DNA of 13,959 nt. It comes from Bifidobacterium breve (GTDB lineage Bacteria; Actinomycetota; Actinomycetes; S36-B12). The stretch lies in assembly GCA_945885645.1 (NCBI GenBank), contig CAMCYV010000021.1:1-13959 (forward strand), given 5' to 3'. The first letter of the stretch is position 1. Every line of letters begins with the position of its first letter. Of this stretch, positions 1 through 6,673 are shown one piece after another. The notes under the pieces are model-generated. The model had not been told where the DNA came from, did no database searches, and worked only from the letters and a program-made list of their open reading frames with translations. The position numbers were made by a program, and so were the translations under genes.

Positions 1-103
1 CGACAATGGTCGCAACCATCTGTTGCTGTCCAATCCGCTCCGATCCATCAAAGGCATCAACCGTCTTTTGCAGTAGATCTTGTGCGTCAATATCAACCGG
101 CAC
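1..103 (-). CDS. dinG: DinG-family ATP-dependent DNA helicase, N-terminal 34 codons (partial)
   Basis: Only the beginning of this gene lies in the window; it runs off the left edge. Translation from a GTG at 103 gives 34 codons, including the segments DLLQKTVDAFDGSERIGQQQ and MVATIV. Actinobacterial DinG/Rad3-type helicases begin with a very similar helix (a D/E-L-L start, then GG-x-R-x-GQQ-x-M) that precedes the Walker A segment, which here would lie outside the window. A Shine-Dalgarno AAGGGA (110-115) sits six bases before the GTG, inside the hflX 3' end, so the two genes overlap by 11 bp and are probably translationally coupled. DinG enzymes are iron-sulphur superfamily 2 helicases acting on forked DNA or R-loops in repair. 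The hflX-helicase order, usually followed by lexA, is a known actinobacterial arrangement. The family call rests on a short stretch. Confidence 0.72.
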   Translation of the reverse strand, partial: MPVDIDAQDLLQKTVDAFDGSERIGQQQMVATIV

Positions 104-1496
104 GCAAGATCCCTTGACGCTCGATGTCAGCAGCCAGGGCTGGGGGCACGAGCGCCCTGACGCAACTTCCCAATTCGCCGTGGTTGATGTGCACATGCTC
201 GCCAGTTTCGTGGATGCGCGCGAGCAGATCCCCTCGGCTATAGGGAATCGTCACATCAATTGCCACAAGAGTTTGAGGCAATTCGGAGTCAATTCTTTGG
301 AGTAGTTCGTCCAGCCCCGCACCCGTATGCGCACTGATCACAATCGCGTTAGGGAAGGAACCTTGGATTGCTGCGATATCCATCGGGTTGGCAATATCAG
401 ATTTGTTGATTGCAATGATTTCAGGGACTTCGCCGGCTCCAATTTCATTAAGCACCTCGCGCACCGCCGAAATCTGCCCGAATGGGTCTTCATCGGATGC
501 ATCGACCACGTGGACAATAAGACTGGCTTCTTGCACTTCAGTGAGAGTTGACCGAAACGCCTCAATGAGTGCGTGGGGCAGGTGTCGAACAAAACCGACA
601 GTGTCTGCGAGGGTGAATTCTTTACCGCTAGGGGCTTTCATCTTTCGGACCGTGGGGTCCAGGGTTGCAAACAATGCGTCTTGCACGAGTACACCTGCCC
701 CAGTCAACGCATTGAGCAGACTGGATTTCCCCGCATTGGTATAGCCGGCCAACGCGACGGTCGCGATCCCTGAGGCTTCTCGAGCACTTCGTTGGGTTCT
801 TCGGGTGGCCTCCAGGGCCTTAAGATCACGGCGTAATTTTGTCATTTGGGCCCTGATTCGACGACGATCGGTTTCAATCTTTGTCTCGCCGGGACCGCGT
901 GTACCTAAGCCACCACCAGCACCGCCAGCGTGACCACCAGCTTGCCGGCTGAGCGACTCACCCCAACCGCGAAGTCGCGGCAACAGGTACTGCATTTGTG
1001 CCAGCGAAACTTGAGCTTTTCCTTCACGACTGCGTGCGTGCTGCGCAAAAATGTCGAGGATCAACCAAGTGCGGTCAACTACTTTTACTTTCACAGCACT
1101 TTCCAACTGGCGTAGTTGCCCCGGCGTCAATTCACCATCGCACACAACTGTGTCAGCGCCCGTCTCGGCCACGATAAGTGCCAATTCCTTGACTTTTCCT
1201 GAACCCAGGTAGGTCGCGGTATCGGGTGCATCGCGACGCTGTATTACTCCCTCCACAACTACGGATCCTGCGGTTTCCGCAAGCGCTGCCAGCTCGCGCA
1301 GTGAACGCTCTGCCGATTCAACGGTTCCACCGGTCCATACGCCCGCAAGAACCACCCGTTCAAGCCGGATCTGTCGATATTCGACTTCGGAGATGTCCTG
1401 CAGCTCAGTAGATAAGGAGGAAACTTTGCGAAGACCAGCCCTCTGTTCGAGTTCAAGACTGACGTCAAGGTCTTGCTCGAAGTCTGATTCATTCAC
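93..1496 (-). CDS. hflX: HflX ribosome-splitting GTPase
   Basis: HflX binds 50S or 70S ribosomes and uses GTP to rescue stalled ribosomes under heat or antibiotic stress. From the GTG at 1496 the protein has 467 aa, normal for actinobacteria. The N-terminal HflX domain carries EVEYRQIRLERV and GELTPGQLRQLES; a glycine-rich linker with GTRGPGETKIETDRRR follows near residues 197-213. The G domain shows G1 GYTNAGKSS (251-259), G3 DTVGF (298-302), G4 NKSD (364-367) and G5-like SAHTG (about 388). The start is uncertain. The frame is open upstream to an ATG at 1523 (476 aa, weak AGG five bases upstream) and a TTG at 1538 (481 aa). I prefer GTG 1496 because an extended -10 (TGC-GATACT) ends six bases before it, the geometry of a leaderless transcript. 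It lies 70 bp after dapF and overlaps the next gene by 11 bp. Confidence 0.96.
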   Translation of the reverse strand: MNESDFEQDLDVSLELEQRAGLRKVSSLSTELQDISEVEYRQIRLERVVLAGVWTGGTVESAERSLRELAALAETAGSVVVEGVIQRRDAPDTATYLGSGKVKELALIVAETGADTVVCDGELTPGQLRQLESAVKVKVVDRTWLILDIFAQHARSREGKAQVSLAQMQYLLPRLRGWGESLSRQAGGHAGGAGGGLGTRGPGETKIETDRRRIRAQMTKLRRDLKALEATRRTQRSAREASGIATVALAGYTNAGKSSLLNALTGAGVLVQDALFATLDPTVRKMKAPSGKEFTLADTVGFVRHLPHALIEAFRSTLTEVQEASLIVHVVDASDEDPFGQISAVREVLNEIGAGEVPEIIAINKSDIANPMDIAAIQGSFPNAIVISAHTGAGLDELLQRIDSELPQTLVAIDVTIPYSRGDLLARIHETGEHVHINHGELGSCVRALVPPALAADIERQGILRAG

Positions 1497-1510
1497 GTGC
1501 CTAGTATCGC
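1497..1510 (-). promoter_or_regulatory. Extended -10 promoter for hflX (leaderless)
   Basis: On the minus strand the hexamer GATACT (1503-1508) matches TATAAT at four of six positions and is preceded by TGC, an extended -10. Six bases separate it from the GTG at 1496, so transcription would begin at or next to the start codon. No good -35 is at 17-18 bp; a perfect TTGACA at 1533-1538 is 24 bp away, which is too far. Inferred, not shown. Confidence 0.4.
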
Positions 1511-1566
1511 AGATCACCGCCATAAGACCTACTGTCAAAAATGAACCGGTGAACTCAGAGTCACAA

Positions 1567-2424
1567 CTAGATTAAAACGCGACCACGGGCCACGAGTTCG
1601 GCTGCTCCACGCAACGTAAAACATCCTGTTGTAACGTTTTCACTCACGAGGAGTTCACCTCCAGGAACAGTGACTTTCCAGTCCAGATGTTTTTCATACA
1701 CTGCGGCACTTCGCCTGGCAGCCCAGGCAACAGCACATGCACCCGTCCCACAGGATTGAGTTTCCCCCACCCCACGTTCAAAAACCCGCATGGTTACTTC
1801 ACCGGGGGCCGTTATCGTTGCGAATTCAACGTTCATTCCCTCGGGAAAAGAATCTAAAGGTTCTGCTGTGGGAATCTCCTGCAGAATGAGTTGCGATAAG
1901 ACTGATTGATCCACCCAACAAACGGCATGTGGATTTGGGAAGAACACACCCACGGAATCGAATGCCTCACCCGTTGCCAAGTGAATTCTTGCAGCCAACG
2001 AGGGTGAGGGGGCAAGCGCTGGTCCCATCTCGACGGATATTGTCAGATCGGGGTGCAGGTGAACCGCCCGAACTCCCCCACGCGTTGAAATAGTGAATTC
2101 TTTTTCCGTCTCAAGGCCATTAGCAACCAAATATCGAGCAAATACACGAGCGCCATTTCCACACATCTCGGCATAACTGCCATCAGCATTTTGGTGATCC
2201 ATGAACCATGTTGCATCACCATGATTAATTCCCGGTAAATCAACGTTTTGGGTTCGAACCGCACCTATTACGCCGTCTGCCCCTAGACCCGATCGACGGT
2301 TGCACAGGGCTTCCACCTGTGAGGGTGAAACTTCGACCGTTGCATCTTCATTGTTGTAGAGAATAAAGTCATTGGCTGTACCGTGACCTTTAACAAACGC
2401 CAATTCAGCCAATAAACTCACCAC
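1567..2424 (-). CDS. dapF: Diaminopimelate epimerase
   Basis: DapF interconverts LL- and meso-diaminopimelate in the cytoplasm, the penultimate step to lysine and the source of meso-DAP for peptidoglycan. The 285-aa protein has both halves of the pseudo-symmetric fold. KGHGTANDF lies near the N-terminus. The first catalytic cysteine, C88, is in EMCGNGARV, and the second, about C225, is in ETQSCGTGACA. RSGLGADGV (44-52) and FERGVGE are also typical. The start is one of two adjacent GTG codons (2424 or 2421); family members usually begin only a few residues before the F-x-KGHG motif, so an even later TTG is possible. No clear Shine-Dalgarno is visible. It begins six bases after the stop codon of the glycosyltransferase gene, so it is probably co-transcribed and coupled with it. 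The stop TAG at 1567-1569 is followed by the 70-bp gap before hflX. Confidence 0.96.
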   Translation of the reverse strand: MVSLLAELAFVKGHGTANDFILYNNEDATVEVSPSQVEALCNRRSGLGADGVIGAVRTQNVDLPGINHGDATWFMDHQNADGSYAEMCGNGARVFARYLVANGLETEKEFTISTRGGVRAVHLHPDLTISVEMGPALAPSPSLAARIHLATGEAFDSVGVFFPNPHAVCWVDQSVLSQLILQEIPTAEPLDSFPEGMNVEFATITAPGEVTMRVFERGVGETQSCGTGACAVAWAARRSAAVYEKHLDWKVTVPGGELLVSENVTTGCFTLRGAAELVARGRVLI

Positions 2425-2430
2425 ACCACT

Positions 2431-3510
2431 CTATTGGGCTTTCGCAATGGCACGTTGATAGGCCGCGCGCACCCGGTCATCAATTTCACTCCACGAAAAA
2501 TTCGGCTCGATCCGCGCATTGTGTTCAAGAATGGCTTGCAGGGAAGTTCGGTCGGTATCCCAATCCTTTATCGCCGATGCAACTCCCGCGTCTGAATCAC
2601 AGATGCGACCGTCAACTCCATCGGCAATGAAGGTCTGTGTACCTGTTCCACTCCTAGCTACCACGGCGAGTCCATTAGCCCTGGCCTCCAATGCCGCGAT
2701 CCCGAATGACTCTTTAATCGAAGGCTGGATGAATATCTGAGACCGCTCAAGAACCAACTTAAGTTCGACCGGAGCCAATCGCCCAAGGAACGTCACAGGT
2801 AGGTGTTCTCGTCGGGCTCGCTTCTCCCACATTACACGCTCTGGACCCTCGCCCACAATAGTGAGGTGCGCATCAACTCCAAGTTTTCTCAAGTCCCTCA
2901 TAACCTGAAGCAATGCTCCCGTTCGCTTCCGCGGTGCAATTCGGAGCACACTGACGAGTTGAAGGGGTGTGGCTGTCACATCGGCGACACCTGTGCGAGC
3001 CCAATGGCCAGGGTCAATTCCATTGGGTACAACGTCTATGTCAACTCCAAGTGATGCTTTCATGTGATTGGCTGCGACATCACTGACAGCACTCATAGCA
3101 ACGCGATTCCACTTCAGCCACGCTCCGCTGATTCCAAACAATGGACGAGCTAGGTGACCCCACACACTGTGAATGGTCACCAGGGTGGGCAGCCCAAGAT
3201 CGTGGGCTGCCCGGGTTGCGCTCCAAGCAAATGGTGACAGCACACCGGCATGGACATGAACAACCTCGGGAGGATGATCGCTCAAAAGCCGTCTCACGCC
3301 GCGATACGTTCGCGGGTGAATGGGAAGGTCAAATGGGACCGGGAAACTCAACCGATCCACGGGAAATTCTGTGAATGGTGGTCCAGAAGTAGCCGTGATC
3401 ACCCGCACCTGATCACCCATCCGTTGTTGGGCGCGCGCCAAACCCAAAACTTGGGTTTCAATCCCACCCGTCCTGGGCGCAAAGCAATCGCTGATATGGG
3501 TGATTCGCAC
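2431..3510 (-). CDS. GT4-family glycosyltransferase
   Basis: A 359-aa GT-B fold enzyme of the GT4 type, expected to transfer a sugar from a nucleotide donor to a lipid, polyol or glycan acceptor at the inner face of the membrane. The N-terminal Rossmann domain starts VRITHISDCFAPRTGGIETQ, with the acceptor-side loop TGGIE (14-18) and VVHVHAG (83-89). The linker shows VPNGID (161-166). The donor domain has the family signature E-x7-E in ESFGIAALE (267-275), with VGEGP (219-223) before it. It lacks the GDAGGMN-type N-terminal motif of MshA, so I do not assign it to mycothiol synthesis; it looks closer to PimB-like or uncharacterised GT4 enzymes. I chose GTG 3510 because homology begins there and a TANNNT -10 lies seven bases upstream. 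A longer reading to 3612 would overlap the divergent deacetylase gene. dapF follows after six bases. Confidence 0.85.
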   Translation of the reverse strand: MRITHISDCFAPRTGGIETQVLGLARAQQRMGDQVRVITATSGPPFTEFPVDRLSFPVPFDLPIHPRTYRGVRRLLSDHPPEVVHVHAGVLSPFAWSATRAAHDLGLPTLVTIHSVWGHLARPLFGISGAWLKWNRVAMSAVSDVAANHMKASLGVDIDVVPNGIDPGHWARTGVADVTATPLQLVSVLRIAPRKRTGALLQVMRDLRKLGVDAHLTIVGEGPERVMWEKRARREHLPVTFLGRLAPVELKLVLERSQIFIQPSIKESFGIAALEARANGLAVVARSGTGTQTFIADGVDGRICDSDAGVASAIKDWDTDRTSLQAILEHNARIEPNFSWSEIDDRVRAAYQRAIAKAQ

Positions 3511-3541
3511 GGAGCCGACCGTACGCCACAATGGGTCCACT
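3504..3541. promoter_or_regulatory. Interleaved divergent promoters for GT4 and PIG-L genes
   Basis: Only 31 bp separate the GTG of the glycosyltransferase (3510, minus) from the ATG of the deacetylase (3542, plus). On the minus strand TACGGT (3518-3523) fits a TANNNT -10, seven bases before the GTG. On the plus strand TTCGCA (3504-3509, four of six matches to TTGACA) lies 17 bp before CACAAT (3527-3532, four of six matches to TATAAT), nine bases before the ATG. Neither start has a Shine-Dalgarno. Both transcripts would be leaderless or nearly so and the two polymerase footprints would overlap. Inferred from sequence only. Confidence 0.4.
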
Positions 3542-4288
3542 ATGCGCAACCTGCTCTTCCTACACGCCCATCCCGATGATGAAGCACTCCTCACGGCAGG
3601 GACCATGGCCAAAGCCCACGCAGCGGGTCATCGGGTTCACCTTGTCGTGGCCACCGATGGATCAGCAGGTTTAACTTCCAACGAATTTTCGCAAAATCTG
3701 GCTTCTCACCGGTCAATGGAACTAGCCCAATCTGGCCAAATTCTGGGTGTTTCCAGCATCACCGAACTTAAATACCCGGACTCTGGCTTACTTGGCGAAA
3801 ACATTCCCCTCGGGGGATTTGCTGGAGTGGATCCTCAAATAGTGGCCAGGCAGCTCGCTGACATTGTGATCGAACAGCGAATCGACACACTGGTGGGGTA
3901 CGACCCTTCTGGTGGCTACGGTCACCCGGATCACCTACACGTGCACAAGGTTGCGCGTGCAGTAAGACAAATGACCGCCTGCACCCTGTTTGAAGCAACC
4001 CTTCCACGCGAGCCAATTGCTCGAGCTGTCAAACTCGCCAGCGCAATGTCGCTGACTCCTTCGGATTTTGATCCCGAAACGTTCGCCCACAGTTGGACTC
4101 CCAAGGCCGAAATCACCCATCGGGTTAACGTGCGGAAATTTTCCTCTATCAAAAAAGATTCCATAATGGCGCACTCATCACAGTCAAGTGCCGATGGCAC
4201 TATTAGAACTTTGGCGGTACTCAGCAAATTACCCAAACCAATTTTTGACGCATTACTGGGAACCGAGTACTTCGTTAAAGTGAATTAA
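3542..4288 (+). CDS. PIG-L family zinc-dependent N-acetylglucosamine deacetylase
   Basis: A 248-aa member of the PIG-L/LmbE family (MshB, Mca, BshB), which removes acetyl or acyl groups from amino-sugar conjugates using zinc. The signature AHPDDE is at 9-14, giving H10 and D13 as zinc ligands and D12 as likely general base. The third ligand is in GGYGHPDHLHVH (124-135), probably H131; this loop closely resembles that of MshB. I chose ATG 3542 because the fold starts at MRNLLFLHAHPDD; an in-frame GTG at 3500 would extend into the divergent gene. It is the only plus-strand gene here. It diverges from a GT4 enzyme, and transferase-deacetylase pairing is the logic of mycothiol (MshA/MshB) and GPI synthesis, so the transferase product may be its substrate (inference). 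Its last 36 bases overlap the miaA 3' end in antisense. Confidence 0.87.
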   Translation: MRNLLFLHAHPDDEALLTAGTMAKAHAAGHRVHLVVATDGSAGLTSNEFSQNLASHRSMELAQSGQILGVSSITELKYPDSGLLGENIPLGGFAGVDPQIVARQLADIVIEQRIDTLVGYDPSGGYGHPDHLHVHKVARAVRQMTACTLFEATLPREPIARAVKLASAMSLTPSDFDPETFAHSWTPKAEITHRVNVRKFSSIKKDSIMAHSSQSSADGTIRTLAVLSKLPKPIFDALLGTEYFVKVN

Positions 4289-5173
4289 CACCGATTCACT
4301 CAGGTGCTCACTATCCCAAGGGAACCAATGGATACGCGGGTCCTGTCGGAACCAACGTTGCTGCCGCCGGGCAAATTTCTGAGTCGCGTAAATGATTTTC
4401 TCACGCATTTCCTCTAAACCCATTTCGCCTTTAAGGTGAGCCAGAACCTGTGCGTAACCAATTGCGCGCGAAGCTGTTGGTGCGCTGCGCAAACCTTGTG
4501 ACTCAAGTTGTTCCACTTCGCGAACGAAGCCAAGATCGAGCATGTGATCGACGCGCTGCGTGATTCGTGCATCCAAGATGACTCGATCAATTTCTAAGCC
4601 AATACGAACACTGGAGACTTCCTCAACCGGTTCGGGTAATCGAGAATTGTAAGGCTCACCCGTGATCTCGATGACTTCGAGCGCCCGAACAATCCTGCGT
4701 CCATTTCCCGGCAAGATGTTACTTGCTGTTATCGGATCTTTTTCAGCCAAAAGTTCATGCAATTTCTTTGGGCCGTCTTGTTCAAGCAGATCCTCGTATC
4801 GTGCCCGGATAATTGGGTCAGTTGCAGGGAAATCAAAATGATCAAGGATTGATTTAACGTAAAGAACACTCCCACCGACCACGATCGGGGTTCGCTGCCG
4901 CTGCATTATCTCGGCGATTGATGTGCGCGCCAAGTCTCGAAACTGCACGACGTCGGCTCTGTGCGACATTGGCCACACATCAATCATGTGATGCCGGATT
5001 CTTCCCAACTCTGCGGCCGTTGGCTTGGCTGTACCAATGTCCATTCCACTCACAGCCTGCATTGAGTCAGTTCCTACTAATTCACCATCCAGCTGTTCCG
5101 CACATTCAATGGCGAGTTTGGTCTTGCCAACTGCTGTTGGGCCGACGATAGCGAGAGTTAGTTGTGGATACAT
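4253..5173 (-). CDS. miaA: tRNA dimethylallyltransferase MiaA
   Basis: MiaA transfers a dimethylallyl group from DMAPP to N6 of A37 in tRNAs reading UNN codons, producing i6A, which MiaB then methylthiolates. The 306-aa length is normal. The P-loop GPTAVGKT spans 11-18; GTDSMQ (34-39) carries the catalytic aspartate D36; GMDIGTAKP follows (43-51). VVGGSVLYV (98-106) contributes to substrate binding. NGRRIVRALEVIEITG (157-172) and the zinc-finger-like insertion region are present, and the C-terminus has ATQKFARRQQRWFRQDPR. The usual Tyr-Arg or Tyr-Lys between DSMQ and GMDIG is replaced by Ala-Val-Ser (residues 40-42), which is unusual. ATG 5173 lies 11 bases after the miaB stop, so miaB and miaA form an operon. 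The 3' end overlaps the convergent deacetylase gene by 36 bp. Confidence 0.96.
   Translation of the reverse strand: MYPQLTLAIVGPTAVGKTKLAIECAEQLDGELVGTDSMQAVSGMDIGTAKPTAAELGRIRHHMIDVWPMSHRADVVQFRDLARTSIAEIMQRQRTPIVVGGSVLYVKSILDHFDFPATDPIIRARYEDLLEQDGPKKLHELLAEKDPITASNILPGNGRRIVRALEVIEITGEPYNSRLPEPVEEVSSVRIGLEIDRVILDARITQRVDHMLDLGFVREVEQLESQGLRSAPTASRAIGYAQVLAHLKGEMGLEEMREKIIYATQKFARRQQRWFRQDPRIHWFPWDSEHLSESVLIHFNEVLGSQ
4279..4300. repeat. Seven-bp inverted repeat at the PIG-L stop codon
   Basis: AGTGAAT (4279-4285) and ATTCACT (4294-4300) form a perfect seven-bp stem with an eight-base loop containing the TAA stop of the deacetylase gene. On the minus strand the left arm falls within the miaA 3' coding region. 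The stem is AT-rich and lacks a T tract on either side, so it is at best a weak transcript end signal for the convergent genes. Confidence 0.3.
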
Positions 5174-5184
5174 GAGTCATTCAA

Positions 5185-6630
5185 TCAAGGTGCAACGAAC
5201 GTGGGAATTCCCAACATCACGGCGCTTTGTGGTGAAGTTTCAGAAAGATCCCCAGCCCGCGTGGGGCGAACTGAGGTTGCCTCACCGATGAGGTGGTGGG
5301 GCGCCGCCGAGGTAACCGTGCCAATTAAAAAGTCACCGGGGCGAGCAACCAATGGCCCAAGGTCAAAGTGCGCGAGACGGCCGTCCGCTGTTCTCCCCGA
5401 ACGCCTATTGGTGTTGCCATCTTTGCGACCTTCACTGTGGGCCACCAGGATCTCAACGCTTTTATCAACTTGAGCCAGGTTCTCTTCCCATGAAATTTGA
5501 TTGACCAACTTAACTAATCGCTCGAAACGCTCTTGGACAACCTCTTTGTCGATTTGATCTTCCATGGTGGCGGCGGGCGTTCCTGGTCGCTTGGAGTACT
5601 GAAAGGTGTAAGCACTGGAGAATCGAGCTTTCCTAACGACATCCATTGTTGCCTGAAAATCTTCTTCGCTCTCACCAGGAAAACCAACGATAATATCTGT
5701 AGTTATTGACGCTTGCGGCATGGCTGCGCGAACCCGATCAATAATGCCAAGATACCTTTCCTGACGGTAGGAACGTCGCATCCGCTGAAGTACCGAGTCT
5801 GAACCAGACTGCAACGGCATATGCAAGGTTGGCATGACGTTCTCCGTCTGAGCCATGGCTTCGATAACGTCATCGGTGAAATCGCGTGGATGCGGACTCA
5901 TGAATCGAACACGCTCTAACCCAGGAATCTCACCGCATGCACGCAACAACTTACTGAAAGCCTGTGGCTCCCCGAGATCTGAACCGTATGCATTGACATT
6001 TTGTCCTAGAAGGGTTACTTCGACAACTCCATCAGCGACGAGTACTTCGATTTCAGTCAGAATGTCTCCCGCACGGCGATCCTTTTCTTTGCCACGAAGT
6101 GCGGGGACTATGCAAAACGTGCAGGTATTGTTGCAGCCAACGCTAATTGACACCCATGCACTGTAAATAGCGTCCCGCTTGGTGGGAAGCGCCGAAGGGA
6201 AATCAACAAGGGCTTCAGCGATCTCCACCTGAGCCTCTTGCTCAATTCGAGCACGCTCCAACAGAACGGGCAATGAACCCAAGTTGTGCGTACCGAACAC
6301 GACATCTACGACCGGCGACTTGCGCAGAATCTCACCCTGGTCCTTTTGCGCCAAACAGCCCCCCACGGCAATTTGCATGCCGGGATTCGTGGCTTTGATG
6401 GGTACCAAATGGCTCAAATTTCCGTACAACTTGTTATCTGCATTTTCGCGAACCGCACACGTATTGAAAACAATGAGATCGGCAAGCCTGCCTTCCGGCA
6501 CGGGAGTATAGCCCGCTGACTCAAGAAGCCCCGTAATGCGCTCAGAGTCGTGCACATTCATCTGACACCGATATGTTAGCACTTGATAAGTGCGTGGCTT
6601 ATCAGTGGGCGGACTTTCGGTGTCAGGCAT
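5185..6630 (-). CDS. miaB: tRNA-2-methylthio-N6-dimethylallyladenosine synthase MiaB
   Basis: A radical-SAM methylthiotransferase that converts i6A37 to ms2i6A37 in tRNA. The 481-aa protein has the N-terminal UPF0004 domain with auxiliary cluster cysteines C22 (YRCQMN), C58 (FNTCAV) and C92 (GGCLAQ). The radical-SAM motif is C166-x3-C170-x2-C173 (GCNNTCTFCIVP), followed by LLGQNVNAYGSD and PLQSGSDSVLQRMRR. The C-terminal TRAM domain includes VEILVAHSEG and FLIGTVTSA. The residue before the first cluster cysteine is arginine, whereas the family nearly always has glycine (TYGCQMN). The start is ATG 6630; a TTG at 6639 is an alternative. No Shine-Dalgarno is visible, but TACTGT (6639-6644) lies eight bases before the ATG and could be a leaderless -10. 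It follows the MMPL gene by 43 bp and precedes miaA by 11 bp, which supports its assignment as MiaB rather than another methylthiotransferase. Confidence 0.96.
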   Translation of the reverse strand: MPDTESPPTDKPRTYQVLTYRCQMNVHDSERITGLLESAGYTPVPEGRLADLIVFNTCAVRENADNKLYGNLSHLVPIKATNPGMQIAVGGCLAQKDQGEILRKSPVVDVVFGTHNLGSLPVLLERARIEQEAQVEIAEALVDFPSALPTKRDAIYSAWVSISVGCNNTCTFCIVPALRGKEKDRRAGDILTEIEVLVADGVVEVTLLGQNVNAYGSDLGEPQAFSKLLRACGEIPGLERVRFMSPHPRDFTDDVIEAMAQTENVMPTLHMPLQSGSDSVLQRMRRSYRQERYLGIIDRVRAAMPQASITTDIIVGFPGESEEDFQATMDVVRKARFSSAYTFQYSKRPGTPAATMEDQIDKEVVQERFERLVKLVNQISWEENLAQVDKSVEILVAHSEGRKDGNTNRRSGRTADGRLAHFDLGPLVARPGDFLIGTVTSAAPHHLIGEATSVRPTRAGDLSETSPQSAVMLGIPTFVAP

Positions 6631-6673
6631 AGGACTCAACAGTAATCACGACCGGTCGGGAAGAGTTTCTCCC

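Noticed and set aside
1533..1538. Perfect TTGACA on the minus strand upstream of hflX
   Set aside because: It is 24 bp from the best -10 (1503-1508) and no -10 lies at 17-18 bp. It is also a possible TTG start codon; neither role is convincing.
1539..1566. Possible terminator between dapF and hflX around ACCGGT followed by T residues
   Set aside because: The symmetric core is only six bases and the flanks form a direct rather than an inverted repeat.
2251..2260. Palindrome GGTTCGAACC resembling an SOS half-site pair
   Set aside because: The half-sites abut with no four-base spacer and it lies in the middle of dapF, so it does not match the LexA consensus.
2431..3510. Assignment of the glycosyltransferase as MshA of mycothiol synthesis
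   Set aside because: The GDAGGMN-type N-terminal motif of MshA is absent and the protein is shorter than typical MshA. Proximity to an MshB-like deacetylase alone is not enough.
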